Below, one piece after another: positions 52,232 through 64,000 of a stretch of DNA of 64,000 bases. The DNA comes from Carallia brachiata (Eukaryota > Streptophyta > Magnoliopsida > Malpighiales > Rhizophoraceae). How positions within the stretch are numbered: the first letter of the stretch is position 1; each line of letters opens with the position of its first letter. A program made the position numbers and the translations under genes. Below the pieces are notes generated by a model, which did no database searches, had not been told where the DNA came from, and saw only the letters and a program-made list of their open reading frames with translations. Location: NCBI GenBank assembly GCA_021464245.1, contig JADCRB010000016.1, forward strand, positions 17,741,324 through 17,805,323. Reading direction: 5' to 3'.

Positions 52232-52659
52232 ATGGACAATATTGTGACTCCTTAAACAGTGCATATCAGGAGTTTGTTGCTGCAGCTGCTAATATTCTTG
52301 AAGCAAAGGAGATAGCGGGTGCGGAGAAAACAGCTGTTACTGATGCTGCATTGGAAAATTTCAAGCAGAGGTGGGAACTGTTTAGGGTTGCTTGTGATCA
52401 GGCGGAAGAGTTTGTGGAGTCTGTGAGGCAGAGAATAGGGTCGGAGTGCCTGGTGGATGAGGCCACTGGATCTTTGACTGGGAAGCCGCAGACAGGTCTT
52501 CCACCCATCAGCGCTGTTCGGTTGGAGCTGATGAGTAAAGCTGTGCGATGGCTTGTTATTGAGCTACAGCAAGGTTCGGGAGCTGCTAGCAGTGCTTCAG
52601 GGCATTCCCATCCTTCTGCTCCTTTTGATGCTCGGTTTCCTGAAGATGGAACTCAATAG
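52232..52659 (+). CDS. MED32: Mediator of RNA polymerase II subunit 32
   Basis: Plant Mediator tail subunit linking transcription factors to RNA polymerase II in the nucleus. A single coding exon; a 5' UTR intron ends at about 52167 (tttgctag). Start MDNIV at 52232, followed after one apparently missing G near 52245 by DSLNSAYQEFVAAAANILEA. Other conserved blocks are AALENFKQRWELFRVACDQA, FVESVRQRIGSECLVDEATG, GLPPISAVRLELMSKAVRWL and SHPSAPFDARFPEDGTQ at the C-terminus. Allowing for the missing base, length is 429 nt (142 aa), near the Arabidopsis protein. An alternative in-frame start upstream at 52174 exists as printed, but its extra N-terminus has no counterpart in the family, so the ATG at 52232 is preferred. 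Confidence 0.92.
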
Positions 52660-53289
52660 CCAGGTATGCATCTGACGAGCCATGCAAGCAACTTTTTCTA
52701 GTATGGTTGAACGTGCCTGCTATGAGTGTGATTGTCACAGCTTTGCTAAGAGCTTCGTATGGAATTCCATGCAAGAGGTCCATTCAATCACTTCTACGAA
52801 ACTGCATCCTGAATTTCCCTATAAGGGGGCATATATTGCTATACCTCTCTCAGGTTCTGTTATAGAGACTACGTCTTGATTATGCACGTAAACAGGAACG
52901 CACATGGCATGCACTTTGCGTAACGCCGAAAATTATGCAGGTGGTATGCCTTTAGTTGTGGAATACCTTCTCGCTAGTGGCATAATAGCAGAGGCACACG
53001 AGTAAAGGCACATCAATTGCTCTTACTGATTGGCTGCTAGATGCACACTAGTTTCTTTATTGTCTATGCCACACTAATCAAGGTTTTGTTTCCAACTAGA
53101 AAGACAAGGCGAAAAGCTTCAAAATTTTAAAGGAAATTGCCTCCTGCTTTTCTTATGTAGTCAATTTCTATGCTTGCCTATAAAATGAGCCAAAACTATG
53201 CCATCTGCTGCTAAATGTTGTATTTTCTAAGCCTTAAATTTCTTAGCTGTAAAGTTATAAGAAGAGAAAAATATGAAGTGGGTCTTATA

Positions 53290-53322
<33 letters not shown>

Positions 53323-55246
53323 GAATGCTTTACTAGAGGCTAATGGTTGATGCTAATTCCAGGCTTATGCATTTTGATGGAATGTGAGTTTGAAGTTTGC
53401 CCTTTCTTTTCTCTCCGGGAATCTGGTGTAGCCTAATGTGTCTATATTTTCCCTCTTCGGCGGGTTTCTGTCTGTGAACGAGAGATTGTGGTAGGTGGGC
53501 TTGGGCAGTGTCTGGCTTGGTTCATGTAGTGGCAGGGGGAACGTTGTGTATACTATTGCATGTTGTATGAGACTGTAGATTCAATGTGGCATAGCTGATA
53601 ACATCATGGAGCTCAAAAGGTTTCAACTCTGGCAGTGAGAACCAAGCAGGTAACTGTTTTGATTTTTTGGAAGACCAAGCATTAAAGAAAACTGTGTTTC
53701 GATTCATATCGACTCAATTTTAGAACTAATCAATAATGTTAAGCCTTTGCTTGTAAATTACATATGATTCTCTGCCATCTTTTTGCAATCTGTTTTTACT
53801 TTTTCCCTTATAAGGATAAGGTTTCTTTATGGTAGTTTGGCGGAAACTTTAGTCTAGTCCCTTTTTCTTGAAAAACAATTGTAAGTCAAGTCTGGTCTGA
53901 TGAGGAATGGAGTTTTTTTTTTTTTAAAAAGGCGTCATAGTGCACAAAACTCACGTTGTGCGAGAACGGCGTTCCAATTCTTTTTCTTGATTCTACTTGC
54001 TCGAAATTCCAATGCACCTTTTTTAAGTTGGAAACTCTAACCTCTTTATCATTTTTTACCTGTATTAGCGTATCAATTTGATATTCAGTATTTGTAATAC
54101 TTCACTTGACAACACCTTACTTGAACAGCGTGTCTTTTTCCAGTCTGGACAAGCATCCTGGTTCTCGTTGAAAAGTCTTCTGTTTATGAAATCGGCTGAC
54201 AGTCTTGTCCAAGCTACCTGTTCTGTTCAAATGCACACCAACCAAAAGAACACTTCATTGGGTGTCTATGAAGTTCTGTCCATGGAAAGATCCATATTTT
54301 GAATTTAAAAAAGAATGGGGAAATCCAAAAATGAAGAATGTTTTTTTGTTCAATAATCAGATTTTGGATCCAGGATTCCAAGTAGCTTACCACCTAACAA
54401 AGTCTAGCAATGGCGATTTCTTTTTATTTTGAAACAATCGTACTATCTTTAAACAAAAGGAAAGCCGCGTAGGCTTCCATCAACGTCGTTGGCGCATGTT
54501 TTTCCTTTTGGCGTTTGGGCCTGGTTTGGGCCTTTTGGACATATAAGTTCTTTTGGACTTTGCACGATAAAAGGTTTGTTAAAAGGGGCACCAAAAACTA
54601 AAGAAAAAAAGAACAAAAACTGAGATCATGCTAGACAGCTAGTTATGATGGTAAAAAGTGTATGTTTTTTATTGGAGAGATTATAGTTTAAATTTCAGTT
54701 TCTTCTTTCACCTGTCCCTTCCTTCAATAATCGGTTACCATCTCTACTATAAATTAAAAAAAAAGGAAATGCCAGATACACCAGTTTATGACCTTATTAG
54801 AAGTACCAAAGCTTGCAATTTCAGTTGCGGCCGGTCGAAAATTTTTAGTCGATTGATGTATGCGTGTAGTGATGGACATAAATTTTCCATAACAAATAAA
54901 ATTAAAGCCCGTAAAACTCTATATCATAAAGAAAAAATTACAATTTTATTCGTTCAATCTACAGTTACATTTGCAAATTAAAGCCCTTGGCGTTGCAGGA
55001 TCAGTTGATGTATGCTATGCCAACTATCAATAAGAATGAATCGAAAGGTAAGGTTAGCAATGAAGAGAAATCTTTGAAAAATAATCTGAAACCCCACACC
55101 CCGCCTCCCCCCAACTTAAAATTGATGAAAGAACTCTGCAAGAAGAGCGGGAGAGGCGTACAATTATGGGTTTGAATCCTTTGAACCAGCCAGAAGCTCT
55201 GACCATCACATTCAGACCTATCACTAGGACCTATCACATTCCGACT
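52660..55246. other. Spacer between MED32 and the beta-galactosidase
   Basis: MED32 3' UTR sequence comes first. A (TA)n microsatellite is at about 53301-53322. The only coding-derived sequence found is the beta-galactosidase exon remnant at 54100-54240, with a possible second snippet near 54793-54808 that matches taccaaagcttgcaa in exon 18. Other open frames are not supported. Confidence 0.5.
54100..54240 (-). pseudogene. Remnant of a duplicated beta-galactosidase last exon
   Basis: The minus strand aligns with the final exon of the neighbouring beta-galactosidase: both contain GATGCTTG.CC.GA...AAAAAGACAC...GTTCAAGT, and the encoded block DACPD(V/W)KKT is shared. The reading frame decays right after KKT. 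It lies about 1.1 kb downstream of the intact exon in the same orientation, so it looks like the leftover of a tandem duplication. Confidence 0.65.
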
Positions 55247-58200
55247 CTAATTTTCCCTATGTTTGCCGCACTTCACTTGAACTGCTAGTGTCTTTTTGAC
55301 ATCGGGGCAAGCATCTTCTTTCATGTGGAAAATCTCCCTGTCAATAGGAATCTCACAAGAAGTTTTTCCCATGCAAAGCTGCTCAAATTCATGTTCAGAA
55401 AAAAACCATCCAGGTTATTCGAAAACGGAAGATAATGATTAACCATGGCAAGGGAAAAGTAATATGTTACCTGTTCAACAGCCTCCTTGGAAACTGGTGA
55501 ATTGCAGTTTCCAAGTTCATAGCCTCCACAAGCGCCATAAGGATTACCAAAGCTTGCAAACTCCACCGCAACTATCTTCTTCTGATTTGGACACTTCAAG
55601 TGAGCTGCCGGTTTAGCATCATCCACCACAGCGCTGAACTTGTCGTTCTTTCTTTCCCAGGACCTCACATTTGGTGGATGATACTCTGTAATGTAGCTGC
55701 ATATTGTATCTCTGTTGACAGTTACAATCTCAATATTTGCAGGGTTTGCTCTTTCCTCCTCCAAGATAACGATCAGATTATCCGTTGGCTTCAGGTAAGA
55801 TCTTGGAACGTGGTACCTAATGTTGAAAGTGTATATTAATTAGTAAATGCAGATTTGAGTTGAAATATTATCTCAATGTCTTTTACCGTGTAAACATGAG
55901 AAATGTATACTCACTCTGATTGAGTAGGATGTCCAAGAGGAGACAGGTAAGACAGCCAATGCCTGCCGATGTTCCTGCCGTTCACAAAAATCATACCTTT
56001 ACCCATACCAGTCATCCTGACAGCAACTGGGTTGTCTCCCCCAGGAACATCAAAATGAGCCTGCAATAAGAGCAAATATGAATCATAACAAGTTTACTAA
56101 ATTGCCAGCTGTAGTATTAAAATCCACGAATTCAGTGATAATTGCCTTATAATTACCTTGTACCATGTCATTGGAGGTCCTTCTTTATCTACTTGTGTCC
56201 ATTGCACCTTCTTGGATCCTTCTTTAGTGTACACTTTTGTCTTCTCTCCAGTCAAACCAACCTACAAATTGGTGCATCGTGTCATAAAAATCACCCATTT
56301 CCTATTATTGTATTGTTGAATGCAAATTTCAGTGATATATCAAATTCAATATCTTTCTACAGGTACCTGATGGCCCCAACCATTCCCTGACAGATCAAGA
56401 GTTCCAGTATTCAAGCCTAGGAGTGTGACACCACGGAGCCCAGCAAACCTATGCTCCATGTAGGCTCCACTATCCTTCATTGGTAAAAAGCAATTTATAG
56501 TCAATTTTCACCTCTTGAATAAATCGTTAAAGGTCCAAAAGTACATTAACTAGGAAGAGGAGCTCCTTACGGGAAGTCCAACAAGAGTGCACAGAATCGT
56601 AATGTGATTTACTCCAGGCCTGAAATTGACAGATTTCTGGAAAACAAAGCTCTTCTCGATTTGGCTCCCATGTTCCGATCCTAAACAGTAATCAGCTTTA
56701 GCTGGTTTGGATTGCTTCTAAACCGTGCATAAATCTGATTGCAGCAAAGAGTCTAATTACATAGCAACTTGAGTGTGCACACTAACCTGCATATTCTCCG
56801 TTTACGAAAGCAAGCATTGCGTGACCAAGACTTGCAACCCGCAAAATTGGGGAGATATCCTTTCTCATTGGCAGGTCATAGGAATCCAGTTCAACTCTGG
56901 AATGAAAATTGAGCAGACATGTCAGGTTTTTTAGCAGTATAATGACTGCAATGCAACTCGTGTTGGCGGCTGCAAACAAGATCATGATGTCCTTACAGGG
57001 CAGTTAAGAAAATGCTTACGTTGTGGTGTACCAAGCATAGTCAGTAACGTCCTTAGTCAAGCCATAAAGCTCCCTTGGGATCTTGGATGTCACTGGAAGT
57101 TGGTTTGGAATGATTTCTGAGAACATCTCCCATTTAAGGTCCTTGTTTGCTTTCTTGGATTTTACGAAGTTCCTTGCATTGTGTTGCGACACAACCTGTC
57201 TTAAAATGGTAGAAAAAATGAATACCGAGCCAGGGAAGTGGGGCATCTGTAACCAAGGGCGGTGAAATTACAAGGAATATTACCGTTACAGTGTTAAAAA
57301 CCACAGTCTTGCAATCGGGGAGGATGCTGATGGAATGTGGAGGCAGGTAATATTCCTCACCTCTAAAGCTAACAGTTTGTGATACTCTTCTGTTGTTGTT
57401 GGTCAAGAAAGCAGCACAATTTTTGGTCCCATCTTGCTCATAGAACCGAGCCTACAGAGTAGTAAAGTATAATAAATTTTAATTTGGAAGTGTTCTCGAA
57501 AGTGATGTATATAAACATATTTGTTCATATGCTTACCTTTACATCAGGACTCAACCTTGTAACACCAGGAATCCCCCAAAGCAGAGCCTTTTTGCAGAGA
57601 TTGATTGCCCTGTGCAAATCCTTTAAGTGTCCCCATTTTGGATTCCTCTGCAGACCTGCAATTCATGAAAGGAGTCCCAGTTAGCTGCATAAAAATCACC
57701 ATTAGTATCTCTAATTATTGAGATTGATTTTGCAAAACCCCTACCATATTCATCAAGAGGAGCCTCATCATAGTAGCGGGTTGTTACGAATGAGGCAGCA
57801 GTTCTACCAAAGTTTGTTCCACCATGGTACTACAGACACAGAATTATTTTTTGGTACACTTCTCAGATTAAGTCAGTCTCAGAAGCAATTGGAAAAGTTT
57901 TACATTCCTACCATATAGTAGTTGACTAGACTTCCGTTCTTTGAGAACCAGTGAGCAACTGAAAATGCCATATCTTCAGCTGGTCTTTGAGATGGGGGGT
58001 CACCAAATACTCTAAACCTGAAATAAGATGGCAGCATTGTAGTCCAATTTGCATTAGCACTGGAAGCCAAGAATCAAACTGCAGCATAATATATAATTTT
58101 CAAACAAGAATTATATGTATGCTCACTGAGCACTCCAGTTCTCAGTCCACAGGTAAGGCTTGTTGGGACTATTGGGGCCTGTGAATGTATCTCCACAGTG

Positions 58201-59610
58201 CCTTCCATTGCACGGTTAATCTGCACATATAGTGCGCAACATTTTAGTGGGCAAATCAATCAAGCAGATTCAGAATTGTTTGCATGATTTTTGTTCAATA
58301 GCACTCGGAGATCCCTCAGACAAGAAATCTCATACAGAAAAGACAGCAAGCTCACCACGGGATCAGGAGCATCTTTTTGCTTGCACATGATCCATGGAAC
58401 TCCTGTTTGCAGGCTCACAGCCATATTTCCTGCCCACTGAACGTAACTATCTCCAAGATGTCTGTATGCGAGTTGGACGGTATTGTACTCATTCTCTATC
58501 TGCATAAAACATTAAAACAAGATGAGATTCACTGTTAAAGACTAGCAGCAATGTGGCATAAGGCTGGGATTATTAGTATGGACCATTACCTGAGACAAGA
58601 TTATGGGCCCTCCTTGTGATGCAAACAACTTTTCTGCCTTTCATTTTGTCGACGACCATCCTCACAAACTTCTCCATGTGATGCTGCAAAAATGTGATGC
58701 CTTTGGTCACATGATATGCTTCAAATTCAATGTTGGTTTTTTTTTTTTTTCGAACATTTCTCATGTGACATTTTTACCTTGTATGGCTCGTTATCAGATC
58801 GGAAGATTATGCCAGGGACCTCTCTCAACCAATATGGGAGTCCTCTGAGTGTTCACATAGGATCACAATGTATAATAGAATATTATATACTGACAAAGAT
58901 TAAACTGCAGATGTAGAACGGTAAGTATTTGCATTGAAAAGTTGACAGAAACTAGTTGAATCAAATCATACCCATGGTTCCATTCGGCCTGGATGAATGG
59001 TCCAAGCCTGAGAATTGCATACATACCATGCTCCTTGATCAACTTGATGAATTTCACTATGTCATAATCTCCTTCAAAATTATACTGCAGAGAATAAAAC
59101 AGCAGCAACCAAAAATTACCCCACCATAATTCCAAGGCATGTCTAATGTCTTTTTCTACAAACAAAAGGTCACCTACTTAAAATCCAAGACATTATTGTT
59201 TACTACATATCACCTTGCCCTGCTCCGGCTCATGAATGTTCCAGAAGACATAAGTTTGAATCACATTCAAACCTCCATGCTTGGCCTTGTTTATAAGGTC
59301 CGGCCACATCTAAACGCAATTCAACAAAAAAATCAGTGAGTCCCATCTCCTTCGAACCATTCAAATGGAAAGAAAACCAAGAACAAGGAAATCCCATATT
59401 AATTTGCATTATTACATCAGGGGTACTACGAGGGTAATGAATGGAGCCAGAGAAGAGAAGCTCTCTCTTGCCATTGACAATCAAGGACCTTCCATCATAG
59501 GTCACGCCATTGGTCTTGGCCTCATGGGCGATGGCGCAAGAGAAGAGAAGAAGAAGAAGAAGCACATTAAGAAGGGCAGCGCTGAAAAGTGTATGGCGCG
59601 TTAGAGCCAT
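55247..59610 (-). CDS. Beta-galactosidase (GH35) with C-terminal galactose-binding lectin domain
   Basis: Secreted cell-wall exo-beta-galactosidase. Nineteen exons: 59610-59416, 59309-59214, 59084-58972, 58844-58778, 58683-58590, 58499-58356, 58220-58127, 58017-57912, 57829-57745, 57655-57537, 57451-57284, 57195-57020, 56896-56787, 56680-56571, 56474-56367, 56261-56157, 56060-55915, 55816-55471, 55378-55247. A signal peptide (about residues 1-28) opens the protein, followed by [20 protein letters not shown]. The GH35 active-site signature [13 protein letters not shown] carries the acid/base Glu. A SUEL-type lectin domain at the end has Cys-rich blocks ([29 protein letters not shown]). Two one-base breaks: an extra base in the run 58630-58633 and a missing base near 58216; allowing for both gives 2,514 nt (837 aa). 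It most resembles the BGAL13/14 type, judged from the lectin tail only. Confidence 0.93.
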
Positions 59611-61825
59611 CTCAAATGCACTTTCTTTGGTGATGTTAAGTAAGCAGAAATGATGTTAAGTAAGACGAAATAGAAATTAGCAGTGAACGTGATATATTGG
59701 AGCCCAGGTAGGTGAAGGTGGCTCTCTCTCTCTCTCTCTCACAGACACACACCCCTGTCTGAAGCAATGACGTGAAGAGCGAGATGGAGAGAGAGAGAGA
59801 TATAATGGGAAGAGAAGCCAATTGCGGGGTCAAAGAGGAGAACTCGGCATTTTTCTGTGCTAATGATTGGCCAGCATTTATCTGTTGAGACTTTCTCTTT
59901 GCTATCTGCTGTTATTTCTGCTATTCTTTAGGGAGAGATCTATGGTATAGAAAGAAGAGAAGAGAAGAAAGAGAATTTTGGGCTTTCTTGGCCTTTTGGG
60001 TGGGTTGGTTGGTTGGCTTGGTGGCAACCGGAATTTGAAACTGCTCGTGGCAGGCAAGTTGCTGCAATACATTTTCTTGCTGTTCTTCTTGCGCAACAAA
60101 GCAGACCCCATCACGTAAAGGACTTGGGTTTGTAAAACCCAACAAAAAAGATTGACATTTTAGTTGCCAAGAATCAAGATGAATTGTAAGAAGAAGCATT
60201 TTGATCTTGAATCGGCAGAATTCGAGCGTTTAACGTAAGATTTTGACTTTTCCGCTGAAGACATGGAAAAAATGATTCGGACCCGCTTTTTTGCCACTCC
60301 GAATTTCTATGCATGGTGATTCTGGATTTGAACAAATCCGAAATTTTAACTTATGTCCGAGATTTGTTACCGTTTAAATTAGATATTTTTGATATATTCG
60401 TGACATCATATCATATCAGAGGTATCATCATTCGGGAAGATTCGGCATTAAATTCAGTTCAAATTGGGAAGAAAAGCAAAATTTTAAATATAAAATTAAT
60501 GCCACAGATACATCACATTATTCCTAACGTTACAAAAAGTGTAATATCTAGAGGAAGGAAGGTTTTTACTTTTTTTTTTTTAAAATATAGATTAAAAATT
60601 TAAATATAAAATAATGACTTAAATTTATTATTTAAATTTTAATTATTAATTGAATATATATTCAATGTATGAAATAGTTCAAATTTTGATAATAAATCTA
60701 TATTATCATTTTATATCTATATAATAAGACTCTTAATTTTTTTATCTTTATACAGTGTGACCTACGATTTATGACAAACAAGGTTGATGAGCAAAAGATT
60801 TAATTCCATAACAATAAGAGATATCATTTATTTTTCTTTTTAAAATTAAAATTAAAATTAATATATTTAATATTATTTTAAATAAATAAACATAATTAGT
60901 AATACTTTAAAACTTAATATCAAAAAAAAAATTCAAAATTTTATTTTTCTAATATGAATTCTGACTTAATCCGCTAACCTCTCCAACCAACCTTTACTGA
61001 ATTAACAGGGCAAATACACGAATTTCACTCATCATTTTCCGTATTTTTAAAAATTTCACCAATAATATTTTTATATTTTAAATTTTATCATTTATATTTT
61101 TGCGGTTAATACTTTTTATCTTCCTCCATTAGTTTGCCGTTATATTTGATATTTAGCAGTCTAGTCATCGTCATATCATCTAATTTAAATAACATGTCAG
61201 TATAAAGTGATGACATAACATCTAATAAAATGATAATTTGTCTCGTCTTTTTCTGATTGGTCATGTTTAAGTATTTGCTTGTTTTAACTGTATATAGAGA
61301 ACAAACTTTTTATTTTTATTTTTACTTTTAATTATATAAATAATAAATAAAATTTTTTTAAATCACAATATTTGAAAATTTTTTTTAAAAAAAATATTAG
61401 ATTTCAGGTCATCACTTTATACTAACATATCATTTAAATTAGATAACGTGACGATAACTGAACTGCTAAATGTCAAATTTAACGGTAAACTAACGAAAAA
61501 TTAATAAAACAAATTGATGACAGAAACGTAAAGAGTATAATTTAAAATATAAAAATATTGTAAGTATAATTTTCAAAAGACTAAACATAATTGGCGAAAT
61601 ATATACTAACAAGTTAACAAATAAAAAGACCGTTCATGTATGATAATCAACGGCGTCGTTTTTCACACTTATGCTTTCGTTTCCCTCCAAATGAATTCAC
61701 GCGCCCTCTCTCCACTCTCCACTAAACGGATTGAATTCAAAGAGCAGAATACAAATAAGCCTCCAAAGAGGCAAAAAGCAAAGAAAAGCCCAGCAAGCCT
61801 CCCTCTTACTCTTCACAATCTTACG
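59611..61825. other. Divergent intergenic region between beta-galactosidase and MCM10
   Basis: Bidirectional promoter area. (CT)n microsatellite at about 59722-59740 in the beta-galactosidase 5' region, GA-rich runs near 59790, AT-rich sequence from 60300, and a foldback element at about 61010-61615 ending about 210 bases before the MCM10 start codon. No gene supported. Confidence 0.5.
61010..61615. mobile_element. Foldback (MITE-like) element, copy 2, near the MCM10 promoter
   Basis: Left arm about 61013-61215 and right arm about 61398-61612 are reverse complements: for example tagcagtctagtcatcgtca on the left mirrors tgacgataactgaactgcta on the right, and both inner arms contain agtataaagtgatgac or its complement. 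No coding capacity. Related to the element at 31130-31680 by its right-end sequence. Confidence 0.65.
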
Positions 61826-63851
61826 ATGTCGAGCCAGCAAGAGGACCTTGAACTCCTTCTCTCCCTCCAAGACCGAGTCTTGGAAACCCCTCCTCAGTCT
61901 CCATCCAATCCTCCTCCTCCTCCTCCTCCTTCCCATTCACCAGGTACATACATGCATGTGTTGGTTCCTTAATTTTTCTATATCTCCGCAATTCTGGCAT
62001 CCCCTTTTTTTCGGCTTTTGTCTTTTTTGCTTTGTGGGATCATTAATTTTTGATTTCTTTTAATGAATCTCCATCTGGGTATCTCTCAATTTCGTGGAAT
62101 TTTCTGCCTTTAAGACTGTGTGAACAAGGGTTCCGATATTTAATGGCGTTTTTTATTTCGAGGTATTTTTTGATGCGTTTTCAGAATTGAATGTTTTCAT
62201 TTTCCTACCGGGATTGTTTATTTCAGATAGTTCTCAATGATTAATTTTAGTGACAATTCAATCTTTTTTTTTTTTTTTTTTTTGCTTTGTTTACTCGTAT
62301 ATTTCAGCGTCAATTTCTATGGTTTTGCTCAATGGATTGCGAATCTGGGGCAATTATTTGTAATAAGAACTTCATGCGGATATGTCTTGATTTTTGGATT
62401 GACTTTGAAGGATATCTATCTGATGGTGAATCACCTACGAGAAGAGGGCAGGCGGATTTGTCCGTTTTTAAAGACGCTGTTCAAGATTGCCTTGATTACG
62501 CCCCCAAACCAGTCCCGAAAGATGGGAAACTGAAGCGGTCAACGAACCTGAGTGAAGCAAATGTGGAGAAGTATTCGGGTTTGAGAATAAGGTTAGTTTA
62601 GTCCAATATGATTCACAGCATTGAAAAGATACTGATTGCTCGGCTTCCTTGTTTAGTTAAGTTGACATGTTCCTCCCAACTCAACCAAGTGGAAACCTTG
62701 TTTACGTTCTTGCTTTATTTCTTCTGTTTCAGGAATCAATTGGTCACTCATGCAGAGCTCACTGAACGTTTCTCAGACATACGTTTCGTTCGGTTACCAA
62801 CCATTAAGTAATCTTTTTATTTGTCTTCTGTCATTCTATGTATTGTCTTTGTTGAAAAGCGTTGATTTTTTCTGGTCGTTTGATCCTAGGAATTGACTGT
62901 AGTCTGTATCTTGATCTTAATCTATGTAGCAAACTCTTAAAATTTAATGCAAGGTGGGGAATGATTTCTTATATTGGGTTCTTTTATAGAAATTTATTGG
63001 TGGGAGACACACTGTCGGGGTGCTGGGCAACTGTTGGAGTGTTGACTGAGAAGGGGAACCCAAAGACCAGTTCTGTTGGGAAGAGCTACTGCATTTGGAA
63101 AATTGGGTGTTTAGACGAGAACACCATTTCTGTGTTCTTGTTTGGTGATGCTTATCAGAAGAACTGGAAAGAGCAGGCTGGAACAGTTTTTGCATTGTTC
63201 AATTGCACTGTACGCAAGGACAATATGGTAGCAGCTTCATAGTACATACCTTTATTTCTTGTTGGGTTGTTTTTCTTGTGGTTCACAGAATGAACATGTC
63301 TCTCCGTCATTCCTTTTGCAGGGGACAGGCTTTTCTTTGACTGGGTCCTCTTCAAATCAAATACTTAAAATGGGCACTTCAACTGACTATGGAGTTTGCA
63401 AGGGAAAAAGGAAGGATGGGATGGCTTGTACACTAGTCATAAATAAGTAAGTTTTTGCACTTCTAAAGTCACTCTACTTTCTGGAGTGAGATGCTAGAGG
63501 CATCTGAGGTTTTGTTAGTTGTTTGTTGTGGTTCCCCCTGTTTATTTAGCTGTAATAGATCGATGAGGTTGCATAGACAGAGGACCAAAATTTCAAATAT
63601 TCTATCAATTGCAAAAATTTTCTTGTAATTACGTGATTAATTTTAATTTCTTTGCGAGTATTGATTAATTTCTGGAATTTCAGACGTCAAGGGATATATT
63701 GCAGATATCATAAATCAGTAAGCATTACTTCAGATGATATTACCTCTTTTTTCATCAATTTGTTCTAAAAACAAACTCACTTTGTTTCTTTTGTACTTGT
63801 GTAGAAAGCATCTGAGCGATATTCCACAGTTCGTGCTGAACTCAAGGGAGG
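61826..63851 (+). CDS. MCM10: Minichromosome maintenance 10 homologue (MCM10), 5' part
   Basis: Nuclear replication-initiation factor that binds DNA and the CMG helicase. Exons seen: 61826-61943, 62411-62591, 62733-62807, 62990-63227, 63322-63446, 63684-63717, 63805-63851; phases agree throughout and no frame break was found. Start MSSQQEDLELLLSLQDRVLE, then a proline-rich linker. An OB-fold region follows (NQLVTHAELTERFSDIRFV, GDTLSGCWATVGVLTEKGNP). Next is the MCM10 zinc finger: CKGKRKDGMACTLVINK and GIYCRYHKSKASERY, with three Cys and one His as metal ligands. The last visible exon ends in RAELKGG at a GT donor; the gene continues past the right edge. An in-frame ATG upstream (61640) is possible, but MSSQQEDLELL fits plant MCM10 better. 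Confidence 0.9.
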
Positions 63852-64000
63852 GTGGGTGATCGAAGATTGGGATCATTTTAACAATTTGTTACTATGAATG
63901 GCATTGTAACACACTGAAAGTTGTCTGCTTCCTTTCTTTCAATTTTGATTTCTCTCTATGATGCCGTCATATCTGTTATGTTTTTTTCTCAGAAAATTAG

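Overview
This window is plant nuclear DNA, most likely from a eudicot. The evidence is multi-exon genes with GT-AG introns, plant-specific families (R2R3-MYB, plant synaptotagmin, lectin-tailed beta-galactosidase, Mediator MED32), AT-rich spacers with many microsatellites, an LTR retrotransposon, and several foldback (MITE-like) repeats. The species cannot be fixed from the sequence alone.

Layout, left to right: the 5' part of an amino acid permease gene (minus, cut by the left edge); a repeat-rich spacer with a LINE tail and a short retroposon; a cytosolic ribosomal protein uL30/RPL7 gene (plus) with a telo-box and site II promoter; a 5.3-kb Ty3/gypsy chromovirus-like retrotransposon (minus) between 5-bp target duplications, inserted 217 bp upstream of the start codon of a 20S proteasome alpha-type-7 (PAD1) gene (plus); a 7.4-kb gene-poor spacer; a subgroup-4 R2R3-MYB repressor (minus); a 5-kb spacer; a membrane-anchored ascorbate peroxidase of the APX3 type (minus); a plant synaptotagmin (SYT1/SYT2 type, 12 exons, minus); a spacer with a foldback element; the HECT ubiquitin ligase UPL3 (17 exons, plus); an AT-rich spacer; MED32 (plus); a GH35 beta-galactosidase with a C-terminal lectin domain (19 exons, minus) with a decayed copy of its last exon nearby; and the 5' part of MCM10 (plus), cut by the right edge. 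The genes are unrelated neighbours with separate promoters, not an operon or pathway cluster. The only shared theme is that several housekeeping promoters (RPL7, PAD1, APX3, MED32) carry TGGGCY site II elements.

The most important observation concerns sequence quality. Six otherwise conserved genes (RPL7, APX3, SYT, UPL3, MED32, BGAL) carry 12 apparent one-base insertions or deletions. Allowing for each one makes the exon lengths sum to a multiple of three at the usual family length. Such a pattern across unrelated essential genes points to residual assembly or base-calling errors rather than pseudogenes, so automated gene calls here will be broken. I did not find a convincing previously undescribed biological system. 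The most interesting biological features are the young retrotransposon in the PAD1 promoter, the inverted-repeat element families, a GC-AG intron and a stop-codon-spanning tandem duplication in the synaptotagmin gene, and the remnant of a beta-galactosidase exon.
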